Source of the DNA: Myxococcota bacterium | GTDB taxonomy: Bacteria > Myxococcota_A > UBA796 > JAFGLY01 | Direction of reading: 5' to 3' | NCBI GenBank assembly: GCA_024276675.1 | Contig: JAJRWT010000038.1 | Coordinates: 1 to 64,000 of the forward strand | Length of the DNA stretch: 64,000 nucleotides | In this document: positions 1 to 10,990 of the stretch, piece by piece | How the letters are laid out: each line of letters begins with the position of its first letter | How positions within the stretch are numbered: position 1 is the first letter of the stretch | Notes under the pieces: model-generated | Database searches by the model: none | Told to the model about the DNA's origin: nothing | Seen by the model: only the letters and a program-made list of their open reading frames with translations | Position numbers and translations under genes: made by a program

Positions 1-144
1 ACGGATCGCAGATCTGAAACGGATTCGCCCCCCAGGCGTTTCACTTTTGCGATTCCTCCGGGACGGATCGCAGATCTGAAACGGATTCGCCCCCCAGGCG
101 TTTCACTTTTGCGATTCCTCCGGGACGGATCGCAGATCTGAAAC
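1..144. repeat. 62-bp tandem repeat (about 2.3 copies, cut by the window edge) with nested inverted repeats
   Basis: Positions 1-62 and 63-124 are identical; 125-144 repeats the first 20 nt. Each unit contains GTTTCA-N4-TGCGAT-N13-ATCGCA-N4-TGAAAC (38-82 and 100-144). Confidence 0.95.
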
Positions 145-469
145 CATCTCGGACATCGCAGAGCACATCAGTCGGAGACCCCACGCGATCCTCCGCTTCG
201 ACGAGCCCTGCGTGTGCTGCCAGGGCAGGCATGCCCGCCCATCACGCCAGGATGTGCCTTCTTCCAGGCCCGCGCCCAGGGGATAGGAATCATGAAGGCA
301 GTCCCTAAAGTACCCTTTGATAGTTCCCATCCGGAAAAGGTGGACCGAGCCGGAGCGAGTCGCTTTCGAGCCAGGCGCATCCTGCGTAACCCGCCGGAAT
401 AGCAGCGCTATTTCAAGTGGTTGCGCGGATGTGCCTGGCGAAGGAATGGGCCGCTCCGGCGATGGGAGC

Positions 470-1445
470 CATTTCCGGATGGGAAAGAGATAGGCAGCGG
501 TTTCGGCCAGGGTGAGGATCGTGTCGGCATCGGCGAGGGAGAGGGCGGCGCTGATGGGGCCGTTGATCACATACACCGCGCCGCCGTCGGCAGCGGCGAG
601 ATCGCTCTTACAAGCGCCTATCACGAGTTCGTCGAAGCCGTCGCCGTCCAGGTCGCCCGCGTTGGCCAGACGACGAGTGATGTCCAGGCCATTTTCTGCA
701 TAGATCTTGACTCCTACCGAGACCATGTCCACAGGTTCCGGTCCCAGCGCGGCCAGCGCGCTGCTCTCTACGACGTAGGCCGTGATGGCTCCCACCGTGT
801 CGGTATCGTAGGCACCGAGCGCGAGAGCTGCGACGCCTCCCTCCCCGAAGGCGCCGCGGGCCACATCGCTACCCAGACCGTCAACGGCGTTTTCGCCGTA
901 GAGTTCGAGATCGGCGTCTTCCAGGAAAACGACGCCTTCTTCCGGGGCAAAGCTGCCGCCGTAGACGAGGTAGAATGCTCCCGCGTTGGTGCCTCCCGTG
1001 TCTTCGGAGGTTGCTCCAATCAGTAGATCATCGATGCCGTCGCCGTTGATGTCGCCTGCCGAACCTGCGCTGTAGCCCGTGAGGTTGCCGGCGTACTCGC
1101 CGACGAACTTGAATGGGGCCTCGGCGAGGGAACGTTGTTCCGGGCCGGCGCTCACCGGACCAAGCCAAAGGTAGACGGAGCCGGCGTCTGCGCCTCCCCC
1201 CCGGCCGTCGGTTTCTTCCCATGTGACGTCGTCCCACATGGCCGAGACCAGGAAATCATCGTAGCCATCGCCGTTGAAATCGCCGGCCGGGGCCAGGAAC
1301 TGGCCAGCGTTGTCGCCATCATCTTCGCCCACGAGTTTGAGGGTAGCAGTAGAGAGCGAGATCTCGATGGCGCAATCCAGGACGATGCCATCGCAGTCAT
1401 CGTCGACTTCGTTGTCGCAGATTTCGGTGGCTTCGGGGTTGACCG
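470..1445 (-). pseudogene. FG-GAP/integrin-like beta-propeller fragment with one MopE-like motif
   Basis: In ORF 103..1533(-): CDNEVDDDCDGIVLDC then repeated GDFNGDGYDDFLVSA, GDINGDGIDDLLIGA, GDLDGDGFDELVIGA. Sequence before AVNPEATEIC and after ILTLAETAAYLF is unrelated, so both ends look truncated. Confidence 0.7.
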
Positions 1446-1564
1446 CCGAAAAAGCACGGGCAAGGGCAAAATACCTGGACCACAGGTATGCGATTTTTAC
1501 TTGCTGTTGGCAGGGCACGACCAACAAGAACAAAGGCGGCGTGCGAGGTGTGATTATGGGGGCT

Positions 1565-1880
1565 CTACAGCCTGTTTATCAGGTCCATTGGCGCGGTGTC
1601 GAAGAGCTTCGGGGCCTCCAAATTGCTCAAGTGCCCAACTCGGGGGATCTCGGTGAAGATGGCACCTGGAATATTGCGGGCCATGGCGCGCATCTCGACC
1701 GGGGGAGTCAGCGCGTCATGGCCGCCCGCCAGGACTGTGGTGGGAGCGGCGATGCTGGAGAGGAGGTTGGAGGAATCGGGCCTGGTGGCCATTGCGTGGA
1801 TGGCTCCCTGGATTCCATGCGACCACCCCGAAAGTGTTCGGGGTTTCAGCTCGTCTGCGGATGGACAGTGTTGGGCAAGA
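1565..1880 (-). pseudogene. alpha/beta hydrolase C-terminal fragment
   Basis: Reading frame ...LSGWSHGIQGAIHAMATRPDSSNLLSSIAAPTTVLAGGHDALTPP...IPRVGHLSNLEAP: catalytic D/H context of alpha/beta hydrolases, no start codon or N-terminal half. Confidence 0.65.
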
Positions 1881-2157
1881 GCAGGTAGGTCCGCGAATCC
1901 ATCAGATGGAAGGCCAACTCCAGTTAGCTGAAGCCCATCACCTGTTTGAGCAATGCCGCACGTACAGCAAATTCTCCTGTCAGGCCTGGTGCCCCCAGCC
2001 TGGGGTTTGCCCCATCTGAAAGCAGATCTTGACTCGCCTGCTCCGCTATCATAGGAATTGCATCCAAGACGCCGCTGATGGCGTTCGCCTCTTTCGCATG
2101 CAGATGGTCAATATCGGTGGGGGTCGATGGGAGCTGATCTTGACGAGTTTTGCGCAT
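1850..2157 (-). pseudogene. IS transposase N-terminal remnant (IS5/IS1182/ISNCY-like, DUF772-type N-terminus)
   Basis: MRKTRQDQLPSTPTDIDHLHAKEANAISGVLDAIPMIAEQASQDLL...GLTGEFAVRAALLKQVMGFS*LELAFHLMDSRTYLL: resembles 'LRALLLKQ..GFSYEELAFHLADSRSYR'; in-frame TAA at about 1924-1926, then homology ends. Confidence 0.6.
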
Positions 2158-2551
2158 TCCGTCCTCTGTGTTTTTGGGGATAACGGCCTTTAGTGGCCGA
2201 CTATTATGAAACACCACTAACACGCCGCCCCCAAGAACACAATGGCTATCTATGCTCTTTCCCCACCTTTACCTTGCATTATCGAGTTTCTGGACGGGAA
2301 CTTGCAAGTCGCTTTCAGGCCTCTCGCGGCCGATGCTGCGCAGGGTCAGCCCTTCTTGAGCTGCCATGGGGACTCGCAACGGCCGGTGTGCTTTTCGGGA
2401 TGCCAGGCAATATGAGTGCCTGAATCCGGATGGCTTACCACCATGGTGCTGCGGCTGCCGGCATCCAGGCACTTTTCGACCTCTTGGCTTCTTGCAGGAG
2501 CGGTACCAGGCCCCAGGCCAGATGAATCCACACGCACACGGGAAACACCCC

Positions 2552-5374
2552 ATGGACCTGTTCCTCCGTCGGGATCTCGCCCAGGAATGCCGGGACTGCG
2601 CCCCGGACTGGAACCGGCTGTCTCGGTGTATCGGGCGACTGTCGGGCATGGAGCCGGGCATGGCAAAGGCACCCTCGGCCGCTGATCTCGCCATGGCGTC
2701 GGCCCTGCAAACAGCCTTCAGTGCGCTGACGGATGCCTGCTTGTCGGCCCAACCTCATCGTCTGAAGAATGCCTGGACCGGCCTGCGGAACAGCCAGCCC
2801 AGCGTGCAAGCCGTCCTATCCGGCATTTCCCGGCGCTGGAGCGTTGAGCCGGACGGCCTGCCCCGGGCCGTGCTCCTCCTGGACGTGCTTGCGTCCAATC
2901 CGGCCTTTCGCCCTTTGCAAGAACCCATGGGGCTGGACCACGCCAGGACTGGCGACCTGGGGGCTGCCTTGTCGGCCTTTCGCAGGGCCGAGGATGAGCT
3001 TGCGCCCGCCCCGGGCTTCGACGCGCCCTTGAACCAGGTGCTACGACGACCGGCCAGGCAGGCGGAAGCTTCGTTGTCCGCGCAGTTGGAGTGGGTCCTG
3101 GAAAACTGGCGGGAGTGGCTCCCCCGCCAGCTTCGACATCGGTTGTTGCGTGCCATGGATCTCCACCGCGAAGAAACCCGCCCTCGCTTCTCCGGCCCGG
3201 GACCGGCCCGGGCACCCATCATGGGCGTCTCCGCCGCCGCCAGCCACAGCCATGGCGACCCGGGACCGGGCTTGCAGTCCGGTACCATCGAGGGCGAGCA
3301 TTTCAGCGAAGACCGCGACTGGATGCCCAACCTGGTGCTCATTGCCAAACAGTCCTACGTCTGGCTCCACCAGCTCTCTGAAAAGTACCAGCGTCCCATC
3401 CATCACCTGGACCAGATCCCCGACCGGGAATTGGACCTGCTGGTCTCGCGGGGCTTCAACTGCCTGTGGCTCATCGGGCTCTGGGAGCGCTCCCCTGCAA
3501 GCAGAAGGATCAAGCGCGCCCGCGGCAACCCCGAGGCCGAGGCATCGGCCTACTCGCTCCAGGACTATCGAATCGCCAGGCGGCTGGGCGGCGATGAAGC
3601 CCTCTCCCGGCTCCGCCAGCGGGCCATGGCCCGGGGGCTGCGCCTGGCCGCCGACATGGTGCCAAACCACATGGGCTTGGACAGCCGTTGGATGGCCGAG
3701 CATCCCGATTATTTCCTCCAGTTGCCCGAGCCGCCATTTCCCGGCTACAGCTTCGATGGCCCCGATCTCTCCGGAGACGAGCGCATCGGGGTGTACCTGG
3801 AAGACGGCTACTGGGATCATAGCGATGCCGCGGTGGTGTTCAAGTGCGTCGAGCGTCGCACGGGGCGGGAGCGCTACGTCTACCACGGCAACGATGGCAC
3901 CGGCATGCCATGGAACGACACCGCCCAGCTCGACTTCCTGAAGCCCCAGGTGCGCCAGGCGGTGATTGACATCATCCTGGATGTGGCCCGGACCTTCCCC
4001 GTCATTCGTTTCGACGCGGCCATGACCCTGGCCACCAGGCACATCCGTCGCCTGTGGCACCCGCCGCCGGGGCAGGGCGGCGCCATTCCCTCCCGGGGGG
4101 AACATGCTCTCCCACCGGAGCTGTTCCAGCGGCAGCTCCCTGGAGAGTTCTGGCGCCAGGTGGTGGAGCGTGTTGGGCGAGAGGCCCCCGACACCCTGCT
4201 CCTGGCCGAAGCCTTCTGGATGATGGAGGGCTTTTTCGTGCGCGAGCTGGGGATGCACCGCGTCTACAACAGCGCCTTCATGCACATGCTGCGCGATGGG
4301 GACAACGCCGGCTTCCGGAAGTTGATCAAGGACGTACTGGAGTACAGCCCGGCCATACTGGAGCGCTTCGTCAACTTCATGAACAACCCCGACGAAGACA
4401 CGGCCATGGCCCAGTTCGGCAAGGGCGACAAGTACTTCGGCGTCGTTACCTTGCTGGCCGGCCTGCCGGGCCTGCCCATGTTCGGGCATGGGCAGGTGGA
4501 GGGTCTCTCCGAGAAATACGGCATGGAGTACGCCCGTCCCTACAAGGACGAGCCAGTGGATCAGGGCTTCCTGGACCACCACGAAAAGCTGGTCTTCCCA
4601 GTGCTGCGCAACCGTCACCTCTTCAGCGGGGTCCGGCACTTCGCGCTCATGGACTTCGTGACTGATGACGGTTCCGTGGACGAAAACGTCTATGCGCTGG
4701 TCAATGGCAGCGTCCACTCCCGGCAGCCCTCCCTGCTCCTCTTCAACAACTCCAGCAGGAGCAGCAGGGGCCGAATCAAGCGTTCCGTGCCCATGAACCT
4801 GGGTGAACCGGGTGCTCCGCGCCTGGTGTGCCGGGAGCTGCACGAGGCACTGGGCCTGGAGAACCGCGAGGGACTGTTGGCTCTCCGGGAGCTTGGCCGG
4901 GGGGCATGGACCATACGCAGCATCGACCAGGTCGTCCGGCGGGGGTTCCGGGTGGAGCTGGCACCCTACGAAGCCATGGTGTTCATGGAGCTGCGGGAGC
5001 TGCCGGAGGGGGACTCCCTGGGGAGCCGCCTGCCGGCCCCCGCAGACGACCTGTGGATCCCGGACCTGGATGCCCACCGGGACCTGTCAGGGGCATGGCC
5101 AACGGCAGGGGCGGGGGCTCCGGGAAGCAGCCTGGACGGCGCGCCACCGGCGGAGCGCGTCGTTGCGGTGCCGCCAGGGCGGGGGAGTCCTGGTTCGGCG
5201 GAGCAGTCTGGCGCCTCGCCCGGTGAACCCAGCCTGGAGAATGACTCGCGGGCCGCCGGAGAAGATGCTGCGCCGGAGGCTTCTGGAGCCCCCGGCACGG
5301 CATCCGGCAAGTCGCCCAGCACCACCGGGCACGAGCCCGGTGCCACTTCCGGTCCCGGGGACCGGGACTGCTGA
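2552..5374 (+). CDS. GH13-family alpha-amylase/glucosyltransferase-like protein
   Basis: ORF 2366..5374 with likely start at 2552; GFNCLWLIGLWERSPAS, AADMVPNHMG, IRFDAAM, LLLAEAFW, NNPDED follow GH13 conserved blocks; Gly/Pro-rich C-terminal tail. Confidence 0.8.
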   Translation: MDLFLRRDLAQECRDCAPDWNRLSRCIGRLSGMEPGMAKAPSAADLAMASALQTAFSALTDACLSAQPHRLKNAWTGLRNSQPSVQAVLSGISRRWSVEPDGLPRAVLLLDVLASNPAFRPLQEPMGLDHARTGDLGAALSAFRRAEDELAPAPGFDAPLNQVLRRPARQAEASLSAQLEWVLENWREWLPRQLRHRLLRAMDLHREETRPRFSGPGPARAPIMGVSAAASHSHGDPGPGLQSGTIEGEHFSEDRDWMPNLVLIAKQSYVWLHQLSEKYQRPIHHLDQIPDRELDLLVSRGFNCLWLIGLWERSPASRRIKRARGNPEAEASAYSLQDYRIARRLGGDEALSRLRQRAMARGLRLAADMVPNHMGLDSRWMAEHPDYFLQLPEPPFPGYSFDGPDLSGDERIGVYLEDGYWDHSDAAVVFKCVERRTGRERYVYHGNDGTGMPWNDTAQLDFLKPQVRQAVIDIILDVARTFPVIRFDAAMTLATRHIRRLWHPPPGQGGAIPSRGEHALPPELFQRQLPGEFWRQVVERVGREAPDTLLLAEAFWMMEGFFVRELGMHRVYNSAFMHMLRDGDNAGFRKLIKDVLEYSPAILERFVNFMNNPDEDTAMAQFGKGDKYFGVVTLLAGLPGLPMFGHGQVEGLSEKYGMEYARPYKDEPVDQGFLDHHEKLVFPVLRNRHLFSGVRHFALMDFVTDDGSVDENVYALVNGSVHSRQPSLLLFNNSSRSSRGRIKRSVPMNLGEPGAPRLVCRELHEALGLENREGLLALRELGRGAWTIRSIDQVVRRGFRVELAPYEAMVFMELRELPEGDSLGSRLPAPADDLWIPDLDAHRDLSGAWPTAGAGAPGSSLDGAPPAERVVAVPPGRGSPGSAEQSGASPGEPSLENDSRAAGEDAAPEASGAPGTASGKSPSTTGHEPGATSGPGDRDC

Positions 5375-5390
5375 AAAGGAGCTACGGCGG

Positions 5391-8345
5391 ATGCCAGAAA
5401 TCTGCATTCACGGGCATTTCTACCAGCCCAGCCGCGCCAATCCCTGGACGGGGGAGTGGGAGTCACAGCCGTCGGCAGCCCCTTTCAGGGATTGGAACCG
5501 GCGCATTACGGCCGAGTGCTATGCCCCCAACGCCGCCGCCCGACTCCTGGACGCCAGCGGCGCGACACGGGCAATCTGCAACAACTACAGCTTCATCAGC
5601 TTCGACATGGGGCCCACGTTGTTGGAGTGGATCGTCAAGAACGAGCCCGCTCTGCTCTCGGCCCTGCGTGCGGCCGATCGGCAGAGCATCAGCAGGTTTG
5701 GACGCGGCTCGGCGCTGGCACAACCCTACCACCATCCCATCCTGCCATTGTGCAGCCCAGCGGATCGCAGGACCGAAATCGCGTGGGGTCTGGCGGTGTT
5801 CCGCCGTGTGTTCCGGCGCGATGCCGAGGGCATGTGGATGCCCGAGACCGCCATGGACATGGCCACCCTGGAGGCGCTGGCCGACGCCGGCCTGTCTTTC
5901 ACCATCGTCACACCCAGGCAGATTGCCGGAACACGAGCACTGGGAGCGACGGCCTGGGAACCGCCCGAAGATCCCAACTCCATGGTGGGGCGGGCATACC
6001 GCGTGGCGCTGTCGGGGGGCCGATCCATCGTGCTGGTGCCCTACGAGATGGGGGTCAGTCATGCCATAGCCTTCCAGGGCTTGTTGGACAGCGGCGATGA
6101 ACTGGCTCGCCGGTTGCTGCGCAAGAGCAGGCAACACGGGTTCCAGCTCGTGGCCACCGACGGCGAAAGCTACGGCCACCATCATCGTTTCGGAGAGATG
6201 GCCCTGGCATATGCCATCGAGTTGCTTTCCGGGCGCACCGACGTCGCGCTCACCAACGTGGCCAGTTGGCTGTCACGGAACCCCCCCACCAGCGAAGCCC
6301 TGGTGGAAGGGGCCAGCAGTTGGAGCTGCCCCCACGGCGTAGAGCGTTGGCGCTCCGACTGCGGCTGCGGCAGGGAGCAGGGCAGCAGCTCGCATCAACG
6401 TTGGCGGGGACCGCTTCGAGCAGCCCTGGACGGCCTGAGAGACGCCGCCGGGCCGGTGCTCGACACCGTCGGGAAGGCGCTTTTCAGGGATCCCGCCCTG
6501 GCGCGGGATGCCTATGGGCAGGTCATGGGGCGCCCGGACCTGTTTGGCGCCTGGTACGAGGCCCACAGGTCGGCCTCCGGGGGGGACCGGGAGCGGGCTC
6601 GTCGGTACCTGGAGATCCAGCGCCACCTCCTGGCCATGTACACGAGTTGTGCCTGGTTCTTCCAGGAAGTCACCCGTATCGAGGCACTGCAGAACCTTCG
6701 CCACGCCGCCTGCGCCGTCGGCAACATCCGTATCTTGACCGGCCTGGACCTGAGCCGGCTTCTCACGGAGAGTGTCGCGAAGATCCCCGCCAATGGCGAT
6801 CCGGGCGTCCTGCGCGAGACCGTCGCTCGCTTCGTACATCCCCCCCCGCCACGGAGCGAGCCCCAACCCATGTCCCGGCTTGCGGGGGTCCTGCTGCCGG
6901 TGAGCGCCTTGCAGGGGAGCGGGCCCATCGGTGACCTGGACGCCGCCATACCCTGGCTGGATTGGCTGGCTTCCGCCGGGATGGCCTTGTGGCAGGTGCT
7001 CCCGCTGGTGCCCGCCGACTTCACGGGAAGCCCCTACAGCAGTTGGTCGGCGCTCTCCGGCGACCCGTTGTTGTGTGGGCTGGAGCCCCTTGTGCGAGCC
7101 GGTCTGCTGGAGCCATCCCATCGCCTCCCCGCCACGGAGCGGGTGGACCACCGGGCCGCGCGGACCCTGAAGATGGACAGGATCCTGTTGGCGGCCGAAA
7201 AGCTCGTGGGCAACACCCGGCACCCCTGGTTTCCCGAGTTCCGTGCCTTCGCGGAGCGAGAGGACTGGGCACGGGAGGCGGCTCTCTTCCATGCCTTGAA
7301 GATCGGCTTCGGAGGTGCCCCCTGGTGGGAATGGCCCGACTCCGCCAGGCGGCGGGAGTCCGGGGCGCTGGAGGCGGCCCGGGAGGCCCACGCCCGGCAG
7401 GTGGATCGTTGGCTGGCGGCGCTCTTCTTCTTCGAGCGCCAGTGGGCCGGGGTCCGCCACTACGCCGCCGCCCGGGGGCTGCGCATCCTGGGCGATGTGC
7501 CCATCTACGTGGCGCGAGACAGCGTGGACGTCTGGTGCTCCCAGCATCTCTTCCAACTGGATTCCCATGGGCGCGCCAGGGCCGTGGCCGGAGTCCCACC
7601 CGACGCCCTCTCGGAGACAGGCCAACTCTGGGGCAATCCGCTCTTCGACTGGGATGCCATGGCGGCCGACGACTACCGTTGGTGGGTCGCCCGTATGCGG
7701 CGCTGCCTGGAACTCTGTGATTACCTGCGCATCGACCACTTCATCGGTTTTTCCCGCTATTGGAGTGTTCCCGCGGAAGCCGGGGACGCCACCGCCGGCA
7801 CCTGGAAGCCCGGGCCCGGTGCCGCGGTGTTCCGTGCGTTGAGAAAGGCCCTGGGGGGCCTTCCCTTCATCGCCGAGGACCTGGGCTCCGTGGATCGGGG
7901 AACAGTGGAGCTGCGGGACGAGCTTGGCCTTCCCGGCATGAAGGTGCTGATCTTCAGCTTCGACCAGGACCCGTTGAATCCCCACAAGCCCGCCAATCAC
8001 CCCCACCGTGCCGTGGTCTGCCCCACCACCCACGACACGGAAACCGTGCGGGGATGGTGGGAGGGTCTGGACCCTGAACACCAGCGCTGGCTCCACCTGG
8101 GCCGGGACGGGGCGGAGGTGGCCGAAACCCTGTGCAATCGAGTGCTTTCCTCACCCGCTGCCTGGGCCATTCTGCCCCTGCAGGACATTCTCGGCCTGGG
8201 CAACGAAGCCCGGATGAACGTACCCGGCACCACAGAGGGAAACTGGTGCTGGCGCTGCCCCGCCGGAGTCCTGACTCCGCGGCTTGCATCTGCTCTCAAG
8301 CAGCGCATCCGTGAAACCCGGCGGCTGCGACCCCGGGCATTTTGA
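5391..8345 (+). CDS. GH57-type (DUF3536-like) domain fused to GH77 4-alpha-glucanotransferase (MalQ-like)
   Basis: MPEICIHGHFYQPSRANPWTGEWE...GMWMPETAMD (GH57-like); then LLPVSALQGSGPIGD...WLDWLASAGMALWQVLPLVP...YLRIDHFIGFSRYW...FIAEDLGSVDRGTVELRDELGLPGMKVL...PTTHDTETVRGWW (MalQ). Confidence 0.85.
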   Translation: MPEICIHGHFYQPSRANPWTGEWESQPSAAPFRDWNRRITAECYAPNAAARLLDASGATRAICNNYSFISFDMGPTLLEWIVKNEPALLSALRAADRQSISRFGRGSALAQPYHHPILPLCSPADRRTEIAWGLAVFRRVFRRDAEGMWMPETAMDMATLEALADAGLSFTIVTPRQIAGTRALGATAWEPPEDPNSMVGRAYRVALSGGRSIVLVPYEMGVSHAIAFQGLLDSGDELARRLLRKSRQHGFQLVATDGESYGHHHRFGEMALAYAIELLSGRTDVALTNVASWLSRNPPTSEALVEGASSWSCPHGVERWRSDCGCGREQGSSSHQRWRGPLRAALDGLRDAAGPVLDTVGKALFRDPALARDAYGQVMGRPDLFGAWYEAHRSASGGDRERARRYLEIQRHLLAMYTSCAWFFQEVTRIEALQNLRHAACAVGNIRILTGLDLSRLLTESVAKIPANGDPGVLRETVARFVHPPPPRSEPQPMSRLAGVLLPVSALQGSGPIGDLDAAIPWLDWLASAGMALWQVLPLVPADFTGSPYSSWSALSGDPLLCGLEPLVRAGLLEPSHRLPATERVDHRAARTLKMDRILLAAEKLVGNTRHPWFPEFRAFAEREDWAREAALFHALKIGFGGAPWWEWPDSARRRESGALEAAREAHARQVDRWLAALFFFERQWAGVRHYAAARGLRILGDVPIYVARDSVDVWCSQHLFQLDSHGRARAVAGVPPDALSETGQLWGNPLFDWDAMAADDYRWWVARMRRCLELCDYLRIDHFIGFSRYWSVPAEAGDATAGTWKPGPGAAVFRALRKALGGLPFIAEDLGSVDRGTVELRDELGLPGMKVLIFSFDQDPLNPHKPANHPHRAVVCPTTHDTETVRGWWEGLDPEHQRWLHLGRDGAEVAETLCNRVLSSPAAWAILPLQDILGLGNEARMNVPGTTEGNWCWRCPAGVLTPRLASALKQRIRETRRLRPRAF

Positions 8346-8422
8346 ATCTTTCGAGAGTGGCAGTCAAAACCAAGGGGAGGGATGGATCCCTCCTGTTCAA
8401 AATATGTTTGGGAGCAAGAACG

Positions 8423-9159
8423 ATGCCCTGGATTAAAGCCAACTTCAAGGGAAAGCAGGTCTGGGCCCTGGTTGATTCCCGAGGCCTGATGGAAAATCGC
8501 TCCGGGCGCACCCCCGTTCGCTACTCCGACAAAGAGGGCGCCAGGATCTACCTGGCGGGGGCATCCAGGGTGGAGCCCCTGGCCGGCGCCCTTCCCCAGG
8601 ATCTGCCCGAAGCGGGGGAGCCGGTGACTTCGGCCGGGGGGAGCAAGTCCGGTGGTGGCCTGGGCAGCGCGGGCCGTCGTAGCGCCCACCAGGCCCGGCA
8701 GGCCCGGCAGCAGGCAAGCCGGCTTCTGGCACGACTACCGACTGGTACCCACGTGGTCTACACCGACGGCGCTTGTCTGGGGAACCCTGGCCCCTCGGCA
8801 GCGGGCGCCGTGGTGGCTCTGGCCGATGGCCGAAGCGCGGAGCGGGCACGCTTCCTGGGCCAGGGCACCAACCAGAGGGCTGAGCTGTCGGCTTTGCTGT
8901 TGGCCCTGGAAGTCCTGGACGAGTTGGATGTGCCCGCTGCCGAGCCGGTCCTACTGCTCACCGACAGCCGATACGCCGAGGGCCTGCTGGTGAAGGGATG
9001 GAAGGCCAGGGCCAACAAGGAGCTGGTGGCGCGCCTCCGTTCGGCCATGGCTGCGCGCCCCGGAGCCTCGGTTCGCTGGGTGGCGGGCCACGCGGGCGTG
9101 GAGGGCAACGAGCGGGTGGATCGGCTGGCCACCACCGCCGCCCGAGAGGCCAGGGATCT

Positions 9160-9169
<10 letters not shown>
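8423..9169 (+). CDS. rnhA: Ribonuclease HI with N-terminal extension
   Basis: [65 protein letters not shown]: RNase HI catalytic motifs. Confidence 0.9.
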
Positions 9170-9981
<812 letters not shown>

Positions 9982-10356
9982 CTTGAAACTCCGGATATTT
10001 TTTGGTCTCGATGGTTGGCGTGGATGCCACGCGTCGTGGGATAACAGTATACCAGGTACCACAGGAAGTTCCCCCCCGGGGGGGGCTGCGTAAGAAAACA
10101 CCACAGAGATGCCTTTTGAAGCACCGGGAAAACTCATGCCTGCCGTGGGCCACCGGTCGTCGCCGCCCCGGGCTCAAGCCCACATCGCGCATGTCCGGGT
10201 CTATTGGGGGGGCGGATTAGTGACCCTCGGGTCAACCCGAACCTTCACCGTGCATGTAATCGGAAACTCTGCAAGACGTTGGCAGATCCGGCAAAGGCAG
10301 GTCGCCAGCCGGAATGGCCCACGGCAAGTGCCCCGGACCGGGGCGGCATGTCACGT

Positions 10357-10821
10357 TCAACAGTGGGGGCGGGGGAGAGCGCCGCTCGTTGCCAGGGCGT
10401 TGCGGATGCGTCGTTGGTCGTTCTTCGTGATGGCTCCCTGGAAATGGATCTCACCCATGGTGTCCAACTCCACGATTCCCGAGAGGTGAAATGCCCGCGC
10501 CAGTTCCAGGAGCTTCTGGCGGGTGGAGACGGGTACCTCGCCTGTCTGCTGGAGGAGCTGCCCGTGCTGGAATATGAAACGGCTGCGCGTGGAGTAGTGC
10601 GGATTGCGCAGGATCAGGAGGAGAATCATGACCAGGGCGGCTATCGAGCCTGCCAGCATGCCTATGCTCAAGGTGCCTCCAGTCTCCATGGTCGTGTCCG
10701 TTGGTTCGCCATTGCCGGAAGCAAACATGATAGCAGACATGTGCCTCGACGCCATCGCTGCAACGCAGTTATTCTTGCAATCTCGCGTGAACTCCTGTTT
10801 TCTTCTTGGCCACCACAGCAT
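10357..10821 (-). CDS. Small membrane protein, DUF3634-like
   Basis: Single TM (GMLAGSIAALVMILLLIL) followed by FIFQHGQLLQQTGEVPVSTRQKLLELARAFHLSGIVELDTMGEIHFQGAITKNDQRRIRNAL. Confidence 0.5.
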   Translation of the reverse strand: MLWWPRRKQEFTRDCKNNCVAAMASRHMSAIMFASGNGEPTDTTMETGGTLSIGMLAGSIAALVMILLLILRNPHYSTRSRFIFQHGQLLQQTGEVPVSTRQKLLELARAFHLSGIVELDTMGEIHFQGAITKNDQRRIRNALATSGALPRPHC

Positions 10822-10990
10822 CAGCCAGAACCCTTCACGAGCCGTTCGTGGGTGGCGGTGCGGGAGGATCCAGATGTTCGTTGGTGTTGAAAAACATCGT
10901 GCTATTCCGCAGAATCCGCCCCGTCGTCCATGGGCGGCGTGCCGGGATTCTGGCGGCTGTCGCAGGTAAAACCTTCAGCTCGGGGCTGGC

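Noticed and set aside
1-144. CRISPR array
   Set aside because: Units are identical end to end with no variable spacers; it is a tandem repeat.
3041-5077. 678-aa antisense ORF on minus strand
   Set aside because: Antisense to the GH13 gene with clear catalytic motifs; typical high-GC shadow ORF with no recognisable motif.
6273-8096. 607-aa antisense ORF on minus strand
   Set aside because: Shadow of the GH57-GH77 gene; Gly/Pro/Arg-biased composition.
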